Assembly: GCA_003150355.1 (NCBI GenBank)
Contig: QAMJ01000016.1
Span: 1 to 29,048, forward strand
Direction of reading: 5' to 3'
Source: Clostridiales bacterium
Lineage (GTDB): Bacteria; Bacillota; Clostridia; Oscillospirales; Oscillospiraceae
DNA length: 29,048 nt
Shown here: in pieces, positions 22,744-28,661 of the stretch
Layout: each line of letters opens with the position of its first letter
Position numbering within the stretch: position 1 is the stretch's first letter
Notes under the pieces: model-generated
The model's input: only the letters and a program-made list of their open reading frames with translations
Databases searched by the model: none
What the model was told of the DNA's origin: nothing
Translations under genes and position numbers: made by a program

Positions 22744-23136
22744 CCGACTGGGAAAGATAATGATCGCGTTGGAATAATCCTTCCAATCGAGTTCCTGCCC
22801 GCAGCGGTCACAGAAATGCTGGTATTCTCGGTCAAGCGTCAGCTTGCAGTACGGGCACACGGGATAGCAGCCGAGTCCACAGATAAAACGGCTCTCCGCA
22901 ACGGCCATGGGCAGCCTGGAATCCGACAGCGGCGGGATCCTCAGCAGTTCGTTTGGTGTAAGCTCAAAGCCCTTACACAGCTTCTCAAGGACAATGATCG
23001 ATGCGTTGGTCTGTCCTCTGGCAACACTGCCGAAGTATCTTGGGCTGAAGCCACAAAGCTCTGCGGCTTTTTCGTAACTGAGATCGCGGCCGCTGCACAG
23101 CTGAAGAATGGAAGTGGATAGGTCTTTTGAAAACAT
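22738..23136 (-). CDS. XRE-type HTH regulator with C-terminal zinc ribbon (IS passenger)
   Basis: This 132-residue protein combines an N-terminal XRE/Cro-type helix-turn-helix (about 10-65; 'SYEKAAELCGFSPRYFGSVARGQTNASIIVLEKLCKGF') with a zinc ribbon at about 95-122 (CPYCKLTL...FCDRCGQEL, two CX2C pairs). It lies wholly inside the IS ends and is convergent to the transposase, so it moves with the element. It may repress the transposase or its own gene, but this is inferred from the DNA-binding fold only. The frame opens at a TTG (23160); the ATG at 23136 has a purine-rich AGAGAG upstream and is preferred. A hairpin lies in its leader at 23176-23193. Confidence 0.8.
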   Translation of the reverse strand: MFSKDLSTSILQLCSGRDLSYEKAAELCGFSPRYFGSVARGQTNASIIVLEKLCKGFELTPNELLRIPPLSDSRLPMAVAESRFICGLGCYPVCPYCKLTLDREYQHFCDRCGQELDWKDYSNAIIIFPSRS

Positions 23137-23175
23137 CTTTTGCACTCTCTTTCTATTCAAGATGCTTTCAGCTTA

Positions 23176-23193
23176 GGAGCAGTATGCTGCTCC
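23176..23193. repeat. 7-bp hairpin in leader of passenger gene
   Basis: GGAGCAG (23176-23182), TATG, CTGCTCC (23187-23193) lies 40 bp upstream of the XRE gene start inside the IS. It is a possible operator or RNA hairpin; there is no further support. Confidence 0.4.
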
Positions 23194-23278
23194 CTCAAGG
23201 AACGATACTGCCTAATTTTTACTTTTTCTCCATTTTCTTACAAAAACCTTAAAATCTCAAGTAGCTGTTTTATATACA

Positions 23279-23318
23279 GCAGAAAGGCGTGTGCGGCACG
23301 CCGCTCACGCCTTTCTGC
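23279..23318. repeat. Large inverted repeat near the right end of the IS
   Basis: GCAGAAAGGCGTG (23279-23291) and CACGCCTTTCTGC (23306-23318) pair perfectly. An inner GCGG-CACG-CCGC stem adds to it across a T-T mismatch. On the plus strand TATTTCTTGC follows. Together with the left-end hairpin it may insulate the element from flanking transcription. A second palindrome, GCTGT-N7-ACAGC (23264-23280), abuts it. Confidence 0.65.
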
Positions 23319-23359
23319 TATTTCTTGCTAAGCTCTACCCCAACTATTGACACAGAGCC

Positions 23360-23367
23360 AGATTTTC
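23360..23367. repeat. Target site duplication AGATTTTC, right copy
   Basis: It is identical to 21422-21429 and directly follows the right end. Read on the minus strand it begins 4 nt after the T-tract of the terminator at 23371-23427, so the element inserted just behind that terminator. Confidence 0.85.
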
Positions 23368-23370
23368 TCA

Positions 23371-23427
23371 CAAAAAAGAAGTAACCCCTGACCGCTCGTC
23401 TCTTTTCTGCGATCAGGGGTTACTTCT
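23371..23427 (-). terminator. Rho-independent terminator of candidate ncRNA
   Basis: On the minus strand AGAAGTAACCCCTGA (23427-23413) and TCAGGGGTTACTTCT (23391-23377) form a perfect 15-bp stem around a loop of 21 bases, followed by TTTTTTG. It is the strongest minus-strand terminator in the region and has no convincing gene ahead of it. Confidence 0.85.
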
Positions 23428-23655
23428 GCGAATTCTTAGTATCTAACATCTTGGTTACCTCTCTTTCTTCAATTTTTCCGGCACCGCCTGTCACGGGACA
23501 CTGTAGCTAAGCACTCATAAATTCCACTCTGGGATCTCTGAAGCGAGATAGGCTCTGTGCTTACTGTCCGCCAGCGTATTTCGATCTGCAGCGCCGACCC
23601 TGCTGCCTTTAGCACTCAGGGCTTTTCTTACCTGTACATCGGTATCACCCTTTCT
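23371..23655 (-). ncRNA. Candidate structured non-coding RNA, about 285 nt
   Basis: A promoter (TTGAAA-17-TATATT) at 23690-23662 and a 15-bp terminator at 23427-23371 bracket this minus-strand stretch. No credible ORF fills it: the longest frame (23781-23515) starts upstream of the promoter, and the only ribosome-site-preceded frames are tiny (three codons near 23638; nine codons near 23448 ending in the terminator stem). The RNA can form nested stems, for example CCCUG...CAGGG enclosing UGC-UAAAG-GCA, UAAGCAC...GUGCUUA extended by GACA...UGUC, and AUCUC...GAGAU. The convergent mnmA lies beyond it, so it was not a leader of a downstream gene. I do not find the core motifs of SRP RNA, tmRNA or RNase P. 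Confidence 0.5.
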
Positions 23656-23661
23656 GATGAT

Positions 23662-23690
23662 AATATACCAAATCCCCGTCCCGCTTTCAA
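23662..23690 (-). promoter_or_regulatory. Promoter of candidate ncRNA
   Basis: On the minus strand TTGAAA (23690-23685) and TATATT (23667-23662) are separated by exactly 17 bp. Start is expected near 23655. Confidence 0.65.
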
Positions 23691-23774
23691 GAGCAATACT
23701 CCATGATTTTAAGCGCCGGTTTTTGTGCATATATACATTTTTATCATTTCTCTCCGCGAATATTATGTTTATTA

Positions 23775-23804
23775 TTGACAAGTACAGTCCGTTTCAAATA
23801 TAAT
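23775..23804 (+). promoter_or_regulatory. Near-consensus promoter of Smr-domain gene
   Basis: TTGACA (23775-23780) and TATAAT (23799-23804) are both full consensus, 18 bp apart. The start near 23811 gives a leader of about 48 nt, which contains a GCCGTGCG / CGCACGGC hairpin (23818-23825 and 23835-23842) just ahead of the TAAGGAG ribosome site. This hairpin could influence ribosome access. Confidence 0.8.
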
Positions 23805-23858
23805 AGATGTGTTGTGAGCCGTGCGGCGGTGCGGCGCACGGCAGATAAGGAGCCGCCT

Positions 23859-24101
23859 ATGGCCGAAAGCATAATTGAACTTGACGTACACGGTATGACG
23901 CTCTATCAGGCAAAGGTCGTGATAGACTCAAAGCTTCGCCGCAGCGCCGGTGCATACCGCATTCGCGTCATCCATGGCTATCACGGCGGCACTTCCCTGC
24001 GGGACGGAATACGCAAAGAGTACGCAAAGCACCCGAAGGTGCTCAGGATAGAGCTTGGGCTGAACCCCGGTGAGACGGATCTCGTGCTGCGGGAATTTTA
24101 A
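23859..24101 (+). CDS. Small Smr-domain protein (80 aa)
   Basis: The 80-residue product is a stand-alone Smr domain. The first motif, ELDVHGMTLYQAK, corresponds to the family's LDLHG box, and the second, VIHGYHGGTSLRDGIRK, to its HGxG-containing loop. Smr domains of MutS2 and related proteins bind or nick nucleic acids, including branched DNA and, in some cases, RNA at stalled ribosomes; stand-alone ones in Clostridia have no fixed role. The frame opens upstream at 23703, but the promoter lies inside that part, and TAAGGAG (23846-23852) stands 6 nt before the ATG at 23859. The terminator at 24124 closes it. Confidence 0.88.
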   Translation: MAESIIELDVHGMTLYQAKVVIDSKLRRSAGAYRIRVIHGYHGGTSLRDGIRKEYAKHPKVLRIELGLNPGETDLVLREF

Positions 24102-24123
24102 AACTGTTCCTAATAAACGTATT

Positions 24124-24161
24124 GGGCGTGCTGTAAGAAATGCAGCACGCCCTTTTGTTTT
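24124..24161 (+). terminator. Rho-independent terminator of Smr gene
   Basis: GGGCGTGCTG (24124-24133) and CAGCACGCCC (24143-24152), loop of 9, are followed by TTTTGTTTTC. It also lies directly behind the convergent GtrA-like stop codon (24162-24164). Confidence 0.9.
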
Positions 24162-24680
24162 CTATTCCTTCTTTTCCTTGAGCAGCACAAACTTCTCCAC
24201 TGGGAAGAGCACGGCCATCTGGAATGTCCCCGCGGCGGCCGCGGCTATCGTCGGCGCAAGCGCGCTCCACAGCTCCGCGCCGGTCGAGCGCAGCGCGTTC
24301 GCGATTACGCCTTGCAGCCACGTTGAGAACAGGATCAGGCAGACCATCAGCGCCAGATACACCGCAAAGCACCACGCGGGTGCATCGGACTTGAAGGTCG
24401 TCTTTTTGTTCTGAATGTACCCGTAGATATTCGCGAGCAGGTTCGAGGCGAAGAACGGGAACACATAGCCCCAGTTGTCGTTCCCAGCGCCGACGACGGA
24501 CGCGCTGAATATCCCGGTCAGGAAGCCCGGCAGCGGCGCTTTCCAATCGGCCAGCGCCCAGCACAGCAGGTTCACCAGAATGATCTGAAGTATGCCGGCG
24601 ATCCCGCTCACGAGCAGGAACTTTATAAACTGCCACAGGGTCTTGCGCTCATGCTTGGGCGCATTTTTATTTTCGTCCAT
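24162..24680 (-). CDS. GtrA family membrane protein
   Basis: This 172-residue protein has four hydrophobic segments (about 17-40, 60-85, 100-125 and 135-160) and the GtrA hallmarks: 'FIKFLLVSGIAGILQIILVNLL' at the first span and 'FASNLLANIYGYIQNKKTTF' after the second. GtrA-like proteins are thought to help move lipid-linked sugars across the membrane or assist cell-wall or teichoic-acid glycosylation; the exact role is unproven. GGAGGAAGAG stands before the ATG, 28 nt after the stop of the acetyltransferase gene. It is the last gene of a four-gene minus-strand operon. Confidence 0.85.
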   Translation of the reverse strand: MDENKNAPKHERKTLWQFIKFLLVSGIAGILQIILVNLLCWALADWKAPLPGFLTGIFSASVVGAGNDNWGYVFPFFASNLLANIYGYIQNKKTTFKSDAPAWCFAVYLALMVCLILFSTWLQGVIANALRSTGAELWSALAPTIAAAAAGTFQMAVLFPVEKFVLLKEKKE

Positions 24681-24708
24681 ACGCTCTTCCTCCTCTGCCG
24701 GAATAAAA

Positions 24709-25458
24709 TCAGCGCTTGATAAGCTTTTCGAGCATCGCCGCGTCTATCTGGTTCACGGTCACGAATTTTCCGTCATAGAACACCGCCCAGTTGTTGAACA
24801 CACAGGGCAACGCCTTTGCCTTTTCAAGCGAATCGACAAGAATAAACTCTGCCGGTATGCCGTTTGAATCGCAGCGCTCCCGCAGCTTTTCAACTCGCTG
24901 CGGAATATACGGGCACTGGAGATCATAATAAACCGTCAGCCCCTTGGCGTCAACGGTCATTTGCTTCGCCCCTGCCGCAAAGCGCGGGATGCTGCCGTCG
25001 AAGGACAGCGCTAAAAGCTCATAGCCGTTGTCCGTCCTGTCCACCGCCGTGAAGCCGAACTTCTTCGCAAAGCTCTGGTCGGACAGCCACGCCTTCTGCT
25101 TCTCCGCGCCGAGCATACACACGCCCGACCTGCCGTGCGCGCGGGCATCCTCAATGCAGCTCTCCATCAATGTGCGTCCATAGCCATGCCCTTTGGGTTC
25201 GCCCTGCACCCAAAGGCAGTATACATAATAGAAGTTGTCGCCGACGACCGGCACCCATGCCGCCTCCAATGGGGCATACTCGATGAACGCGCAGCCCTTG
25301 ACATTCAACTTGCGGAACACGTGCCCCTCTCCGAGCCGCTCCCAGAGCCATGCGCGCTTTGCTTCAATGCCGGGGTGGCCTTTCTTTGAACGGATTATAC
25401 AGCACAGGTGCTCATCCCCGATATTCTCCGGAGCAAGGTCGATAAACTCAGCGTCCAT
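24709..25458 (-). CDS. GNAT N-acetyltransferase with C-terminal YoaP-like domain
   Basis: This 249-residue protein resembles B. subtilis YoaP. The N-terminal GNAT domain (about 1-150) has the start 'IGDEHLCCIIRSKKG', 'FRKLNVKGCAFIEYAPLEAAWVPV' and the acetyl-CoA loop QGEPKGHGYGRTLMESC. The C-terminal domain (about 175-249) is thioredoxin-like, opening with LTVYYDLQCPYIPQRVEKL. It has the CPY start of a redox motif but only one Cys at that place. GNAT domains acetylate amino groups; the substrate of YoaP proteins is unknown. AAAGGAAC precedes the ATG. It lies 23 nt after the HAD gene in an operon. Confidence 0.85.
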   Translation of the reverse strand: MDAEFIDLAPENIGDEHLCCIIRSKKGHPGIEAKRAWLWERLGEGHVFRKLNVKGCAFIEYAPLEAAWVPVVGDNFYYVYCLWVQGEPKGHGYGRTLMESCIEDARAHGRSGVCMLGAEKQKAWLSDQSFAKKFGFTAVDRTDNGYELLALSFDGSIPRFAAGAKQMTVDAKGLTVYYDLQCPYIPQRVEKLRERCDSNGIPAEFILVDSLEKAKALPCVFNNWAVFYDGKFVTVNQIDAAMLEKLIKR

Positions 25459-25481
25459 GTCCGTCAGGTTCCTTTCGTTAT

Positions 25482-26129
25482 TTATAATTGCAGGATGCCG
25501 CTGACCTCATACAGCGACGGCAGCACAGCCCATGCCATGCGCCGCACCGTCTCTGACGGAGCCTTTATATCCGGTACACATATCACGTCTATCCCCGCAG
25601 CATACGCCGCCTGGACTCCGGCCTCGCTGTCCTCAAGCACGAGGCAGTCCTCCGCGCGCTCCCCCGCTTTCTCGTGTGCTTTTAGAAAAACATCCGGCGC
25701 GGGCTTGCCGTGCTCGACCTCGGGGCCGAAGACCATATCGTCAAAGTACCCGTCCACGCCGTTTGCGCGCAGCACGCCCACGGCGCGGTCACGGACGCTG
25801 GAGGTAGCAAGGATGATGCGCACGCCGCGCGCTTTGAGCTTCTTCAGCAGTTCCTCAGCGCCGGGCTTAAGCGGTATGCCGCGGTCGAAATATACCTTTT
25901 CATTTGAAGTATAGAACTCCGCGCCCTCCTCAAGCGTTATGGGCAGGTCGAAATCCGCTATAAACTGGTTCACGTTGTCGATAAGCGCCTTGCCGCTGTA
26001 CCTTTCGGTGTACGCGGCAAGCGTCAGCTCGTGCCCGTATTTGCGCACAAGGTCGCCGTATATCTTAAAGCAGGTGGACTCGGTGTCGATAAGCAGCCCG
26101 TCAAGATCGAATATAACAGCCTTCTTCAT
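25482..26129 (-). CDS. HAD superfamily phosphatase, beta-phosphoglucomutase-like
   Basis: This 215-residue protein has all HAD motifs: I, FDLDGLLIDTE (residues 8-18, nucleophile Asp and acid Asp two residues later); II, LATSS; III, a Lys in HGKPAPD; IV, LEDSEAG. A helical cap sits between motifs I and II (about 17-80), as in subfamily I enzymes. It probably dephosphorylates a small sugar or nucleotide phosphate. The Leu-Leu after DxDG matches the PgmB/YcjU-like branch, but a phosphatase is as likely as a mutase. GAGG stands 5 nt before the ATG. The gene is 14 nt after the GNAT gene. Confidence 0.85.
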   Translation of the reverse strand: MKKAVIFDLDGLLIDTESTCFKIYGDLVRKYGHELTLAAYTERYSGKALIDNVNQFIADFDLPITLEEGAEFYTSNEKVYFDRGIPLKPGAEELLKKLKARGVRIILATSSVRDRAVGVLRANGVDGYFDDMVFGPEVEHGKPAPDVFLKAHEKAGERAEDCLVLEDSEAGVQAAYAAGIDVICVPDIKAPSETVRRMAWAVLPSLYEVSGILQL

Positions 26130-26143
26130 GTGTACCTCGCCGT

Positions 26144-26671
26144 TTAAAAAACATTTTTCATAACGTGTCCGTTAAGATAGTCCCGGAAGCAGTTATACTC
26201 CGCCGCGCTCAGTTTCCCCGGGCGGGACATGACGACAAGCTCGTGCCCCTTATACCCCCGGTGATACGGCGGGTGTACATGCGCATACGGGTTTTCCGCG
26301 AAGCCGCTGCGCTCATAAAAGCCGCGGCGGCGGATGGATATATCGTCGACCGGCGGGTCTATCTCGAGGATCACCTTTTTGTTCTCCGCCGCCAGCAGCT
26401 CAAGAACTTTGCCGCCGTAGGCCTTGTTCCTCATCTCCGGCAGGATGCAGAGGTGCTCGGCATAAATGTAGCCGTCCCATTCCCAGTACAGCACCTCGCC
26501 CACGAAGGTCTCGCCGTCATAGGCCAGTGCAAAATGGTACTCACTGTCGCCGAGTATCGAAGCCTGAGACTTCGCCTCGCGCTGCTCATGCAGCGGGAAG
26601 CTGTCTGCGTACAGCACCATGGCCTTTTTGTACATCTCATGCTGTGTGTCCGTAATGCGATCAAATCTCAT
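26144..26671 (-). CDS. GNAT family N-acetyltransferase
   Basis: The 175-residue product is a single GNAT domain. The fold shows as 'HFALAYDGETFVGEVLYWEWDGYIYAEHLCILPEMRNKAYGGKVLELLAA', with the acetyl-CoA-binding loop MRNKAYGGKVL in place of the common Q/RxxGxG/A. The substrate cannot be told. The frame has earlier ATGs (up to 26737), but GGAGGG lies 9 nt before the ATG at 26671, which fits best. It heads an operon with the HAD, YoaP-like and GtrA genes, all on the minus strand at 14-28 nt spacing. It is divergent from a second GNAT gene. Confidence 0.82.
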   Translation of the reverse strand: MRFDRITDTQHEMYKKAMVLYADSFPLHEQREAKSQASILGDSEYHFALAYDGETFVGEVLYWEWDGYIYAEHLCILPEMRNKAYGGKVLELLAAENKKVILEIDPPVDDISIRRRGFYERSGFAENPYAHVHPPYHRGYKGHELVVMSRPGKLSAAEYNCFRDYLNGHVMKNVF

Positions 26672-26758
26672 TTTACAAATCCCTCCACGGGTCATACTGT
26701 GCCCCATATGATACCACAGCATGCTCCGCCGCGCCATAGGCAGTTATAAACAAAGCGC

Positions 26759-26787
26759 TTGACAAGCAGCACCGCCGATGTTATAAT
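26759..26787 (+). promoter_or_regulatory. Full-consensus promoter of GNAT gene
   Basis: TTGACA (26759-26764) and TATAAT (26782-26787) are separated by exactly 17 bp, a perfect sigma-A promoter. The -10 box lies in the left arm of the 38-bp palindrome. Confidence 0.9.
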
Positions 26788-26818
26788 TTTGGTAAACGAT
26801 CGTTTACCAAAATTATAA
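26781..26818. promoter_or_regulatory. Perfect 38-bp palindrome (putative TetR-type operator)
   Basis: The left arm TTATAATTTTGGTAAACGA (26781-26799) and its exact complement (26800-26818) meet without spacer at the GATC centre. The core GGTAAACGATCGTTTACC resembles operators of TetR-family repressors (TAAACG-CGTTTA type). It covers the -10 box and the predicted start (about 26794) and ends 18 bp before the ATG. No TetR-family gene is in the window. A transcript would carry less than one arm of the left half, so an RNA hairpin role is unlikely. Confidence 0.75.
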
Positions 26819-26835
26819 AGAAGCGAGGAATAACA

Positions 26836-27462
26836 ATGAATAAAGATAACTGCACTATAAGGCCCGAACGCCCTGAAGAGCAGCATGAGGTAGAAAACCT
26901 CGTGCGCGAGGCATTCTGGAACGTCTACCGCCCCGGCTGTCTGGAGCATTACGTCCTGCATAAGCTCCGCGATGACCCGGATTTTGTCTCGGAGCTGGAC
27001 TTCGTGATGGAAAAGGACGGGCAGCTCATCGGCCAGAACATGTTCATACGCACCGTCATACACGCGGACGACGGCAGAGACGTCCCCATTATGACTATGG
27101 GGCCGATAGGCATCGCGCCCGAGTACAAGCGTCAGGGCTACGGCAAAATGCTGCTTGACTATTCGCTTGAAAAGGCGGCGGAGCTCGGCGCGGGCGCGCT
27201 GTGCTTCGAGGGCAACATAGACTTCTACGGCAAAAGCGGTTTCGACTATGCCAGCCGTTTCGGCATCCGCTACCACGGTCTGCCCGAGGGTGAGGACGCC
27301 TCTTTCTTCCTCTGCCGCGAGCTGATTCCCAACTATCTCGACGGCATTACCGGCGAGTATGCCACCCCGCAGGGCTACTTCGTAGACGAAGCAGAAGCCG
27401 AGGAGTTTGATAAGCAGTTCACGCCGAAAGAAAAGCTGCGCCTTCCTGGACAGATATTCTGA
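26836..27462 (+). CDS. GNAT family N-acetyltransferase
   Basis: The 208-residue product has the GNAT core: 'TIRPERPEEQHEVENLVREAFW' at the start, the strand 'VPIMTMGPIGIAPEYKRQGYGKMLL' with the acetyl-CoA loop KRQGYGKM (an RxxGxG-type), and 'LCFEGNIDFYGKSGFDYASRFG'. This is the usual arrangement of small-molecule acetyltransferases annotated as YhbS-like. The substrate is unknown. It is controlled by a full-consensus promoter under a perfect palindrome, so it is probably silent until a repressor elsewhere releases it. GAGGAA stands 5 nt before the ATG. It is divergent from another GNAT operon. Confidence 0.88.
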   Translation: MNKDNCTIRPERPEEQHEVENLVREAFWNVYRPGCLEHYVLHKLRDDPDFVSELDFVMEKDGQLIGQNMFIRTVIHADDGRDVPIMTMGPIGIAPEYKRQGYGKMLLDYSLEKAAELGAGALCFEGNIDFYGKSGFDYASRFGIRYHGLPEGEDASFFLCRELIPNYLDGITGEYATPQGYFVDEAEAEEFDKQFTPKEKLRLPGQIF

Positions 27463-27672
27463 CGAGGACGGCTGCGGAGTAACACGGAGCGCGCATCAGA
27501 GCAGCACAGGTCGAACTTACTGTCTCATAGTCCCAAACTTTTTGAGGAAATTTTTTCTACTTGTTTATAGTGGTTTTTAGCCGTTTTTATTTGGTTTCAG
27601 TTACTCTTTGGTGCTCTTAGTTCCGCTGTTTCCGTGTGCTCCGGCGCTGTCTGTGGTAATTTATGTGGTCAA

Positions 27673-27729
27673 AAACGCTTCCCGTCCGGCTCCCGGTGAA
27701 TCTTCACCGGTGCCAGACAGGAAGCGTTT
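27673..27729 (-). terminator. Near-perfect 27-bp hairpin, terminator-like on the minus strand
   Basis: Arms AAACGCTTCC...GGTGAA (27673-27700) and TTCACCGG...GCGTTT (27703-27729) pair along about 25 positions with one bulge and two G-U pairs. Read on the minus strand the stem is followed by TTTTTG. No minus-strand gene lies immediately before it, so it may act on antisense transcripts, or be a repeated extragenic hairpin or small MITE-like remnant. Confidence 0.5.
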
Positions 27730-27907
27730 CTCGTTTCAAGTGGTCGTATTGTAACTCTGGGGACGAGGTTATGCAAGTGATTTCTGCGCAGGCAGCAGCT
27801 CACCACCTGCGGCGCAATAGACAAGGAAGAAGCGGGCAGTTCCATACAATCTGCGGATATTAAGATGTCGAAATTGAAAATACCTCCTGAACTTTTCGGA
27901 AAAGTTC

Positions 27908-27936
27908 TTGTCTTTATCCGCTTTGACGATTATAAT
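27908..27936 (+). promoter_or_regulatory. Promoter of SRPBCC-like gene
   Basis: TTGTCT (27908-27913) and TATAAT (27931-27936) are 17 bp apart, with a start near 27943. The small GAACTTT-TCGG-AAAGTTC palindrome abuts the -35 box on its upstream side. Confidence 0.6.
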
Positions 27937-27997
27937 TATATTGTAATTTTATAAGCGGGCACAGGAACAAGCTGTGGCCGGAACGAGGAACAGAAAA

Positions 27998-28519
27998 ATG
28001 GTTATTCTTACAGAGCAGATAGATATTCCAGCACCCTATGAGAAAATGGAGGCATGGACCGCTAACTTTGAGGAAGAGTTCGTAAAATGGAGTCCGTACC
28101 ATATCGAATGCAATCTCTATGACGGGAACTATCATGCAGGAAGCAAGATCCGCTTCCGCGAGATCGTCATGGGGCTGGACTACGATGTGACCGGCACGAT
28201 CACAGAATGCGAGCAGGACGAAAACCACTTCCGCATAGTCTTCCAAAGCGACAAGAAGACAGCTTTTATTACCTTTGAGGGAAAGCGAACAGAGACAGGG
28301 TGCCATTTCTCTCATACAGAGGCTTTCGGTATGACCACGCCAGTAATCGGGGCGATTATGAATTTTCTGATCTTCAAGGTGCTTTTCAGAAAAAAAGCAA
28401 ACTGGCAGCTTATCCGGGACGATATGGTTCTGGACAACAGATATTTATACGACATTCTGACCGAAGGAAAATACCCGGAACGAATCCCGCTGGACAAGCT
28501 GCTGACCAGCGCAAAGTAA
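27998..28519 (+). CDS. SRPBCC (START-like) family protein
   Basis: The product has 173 residues from the ATG at 27998, which GAGGAA precedes by 7 nt. The frame also opens at a GTG (27974) without a ribosome site. The N-terminal half reads as the SRPBCC helix-grip fold: 'TEQIDIPAPYEKMEAWTANFEEEFVKWSPYH', with 'GSKIRFREIVMGLDYDVTGTITECEQDE', 'FRIVFQ' and 'CHFSHTEAF' strands. It ends in a basic, helical tail. Such proteins bind hydrophobic ligands in a cavity; the ligand is unknown. It is probably monocistronic, with the terminator-like hairpin at 28616-28659 downstream. A polyketide-cyclase-like role is only one of the possibilities. Confidence 0.7.
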   Translation: MVILTEQIDIPAPYEKMEAWTANFEEEFVKWSPYHIECNLYDGNYHAGSKIRFREIVMGLDYDVTGTITECEQDENHFRIVFQSDKKTAFITFEGKRTETGCHFSHTEAFGMTTPVIGAIMNFLIFKVLFRKKANWQLIRDDMVLDNRYLYDILTEGKYPERIPLDKLLTSAK

Positions 28520-28615
28520 CCGAATGGGAGGGCTTATTCAGGCCGCTTCAAATTGTCAGAAATGACATCACGAATGGCTATGAGCTGCCCTGCAAATATG
28601 TCATTCACGCTGGCG

Positions 28616-28659
28616 AAGAAGCCCAGCACCACACCATTTGGCGTGATGCTGGGCTTCTT
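28616..28659. terminator. Hairpin between convergent SRPBCC and ATPase genes
   Basis: AAGAAGCCCAGCA (28616-28628) and TGCTGGGCTTCTT (28647-28659) pair perfectly around an 18-base loop. It lies 2 bp from the stop of the minus-strand ATPase fragment. The T-tract is weak on both strands. Confidence 0.65.
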
Positions 28660-28661
28660 GT

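Larger units (their letters stand above)
21430..23359 (+). mobile_element. Complete ISL3-family insertion sequence (1930 bp) with passenger gene
   Basis: The right end (23338-23359) read inward is GGCTCTGTGTCAATAGTTGGGG, split here as GGCTCTGTGTC + AATAGTTGGGG, a typical ISL3-type end. The left end (21430-21451) matches it at 14 of 22 positions, including GG at the tip and AGTTGGGG at the inner side. Perfect 8-bp direct repeats AGATTTTC flank both ends. Inside are an ISL3 transposase (plus) and a convergent XRE/zinc-ribbon gene (minus), plus large hairpins just inside each end (21439-21484 and 23279-23318). The intact ends and duplication suggest recent insertion. Confidence 0.9.
27463..27973. 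other. Gene-poor stretch with one strong hairpin
   Basis: I see no credible gene here. The first 200 bases are T-rich with runs of TTTTT on the plus strand and lower in GC than the flanking genes. A large hairpin is at 27673-27729, a small one (GAACTTT-TCGG-AAAGTTC) at 27890-27907, and a promoter at 27908-27936. The 66-codon frame near 27663 reads through the hairpin and has no ribosome site. Confidence 0.6.

Noticed and set aside
23461..23655. T-box or other riboswitch leader in the minus-strand ncRNA region
   Set aside because: There is no T-box GGUGGNACCGCG-type sequence and no downstream gene on that strand; mnmA is convergent.
23515..23781. Minus-strand frame of 88 codons near the candidate ncRNA
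   Set aside because: It begins upstream of the promoter at 23662-23690, so most of its 5' part would not be transcribed, and it has no ribosome site. Its sequence has no family features.
27663..27863. 66-codon plus-strand frame in the gap after the GNAT gene
   Set aside because: It reads through the large hairpin at 27673-27729, has no ribosome site, and its residues show no family features.
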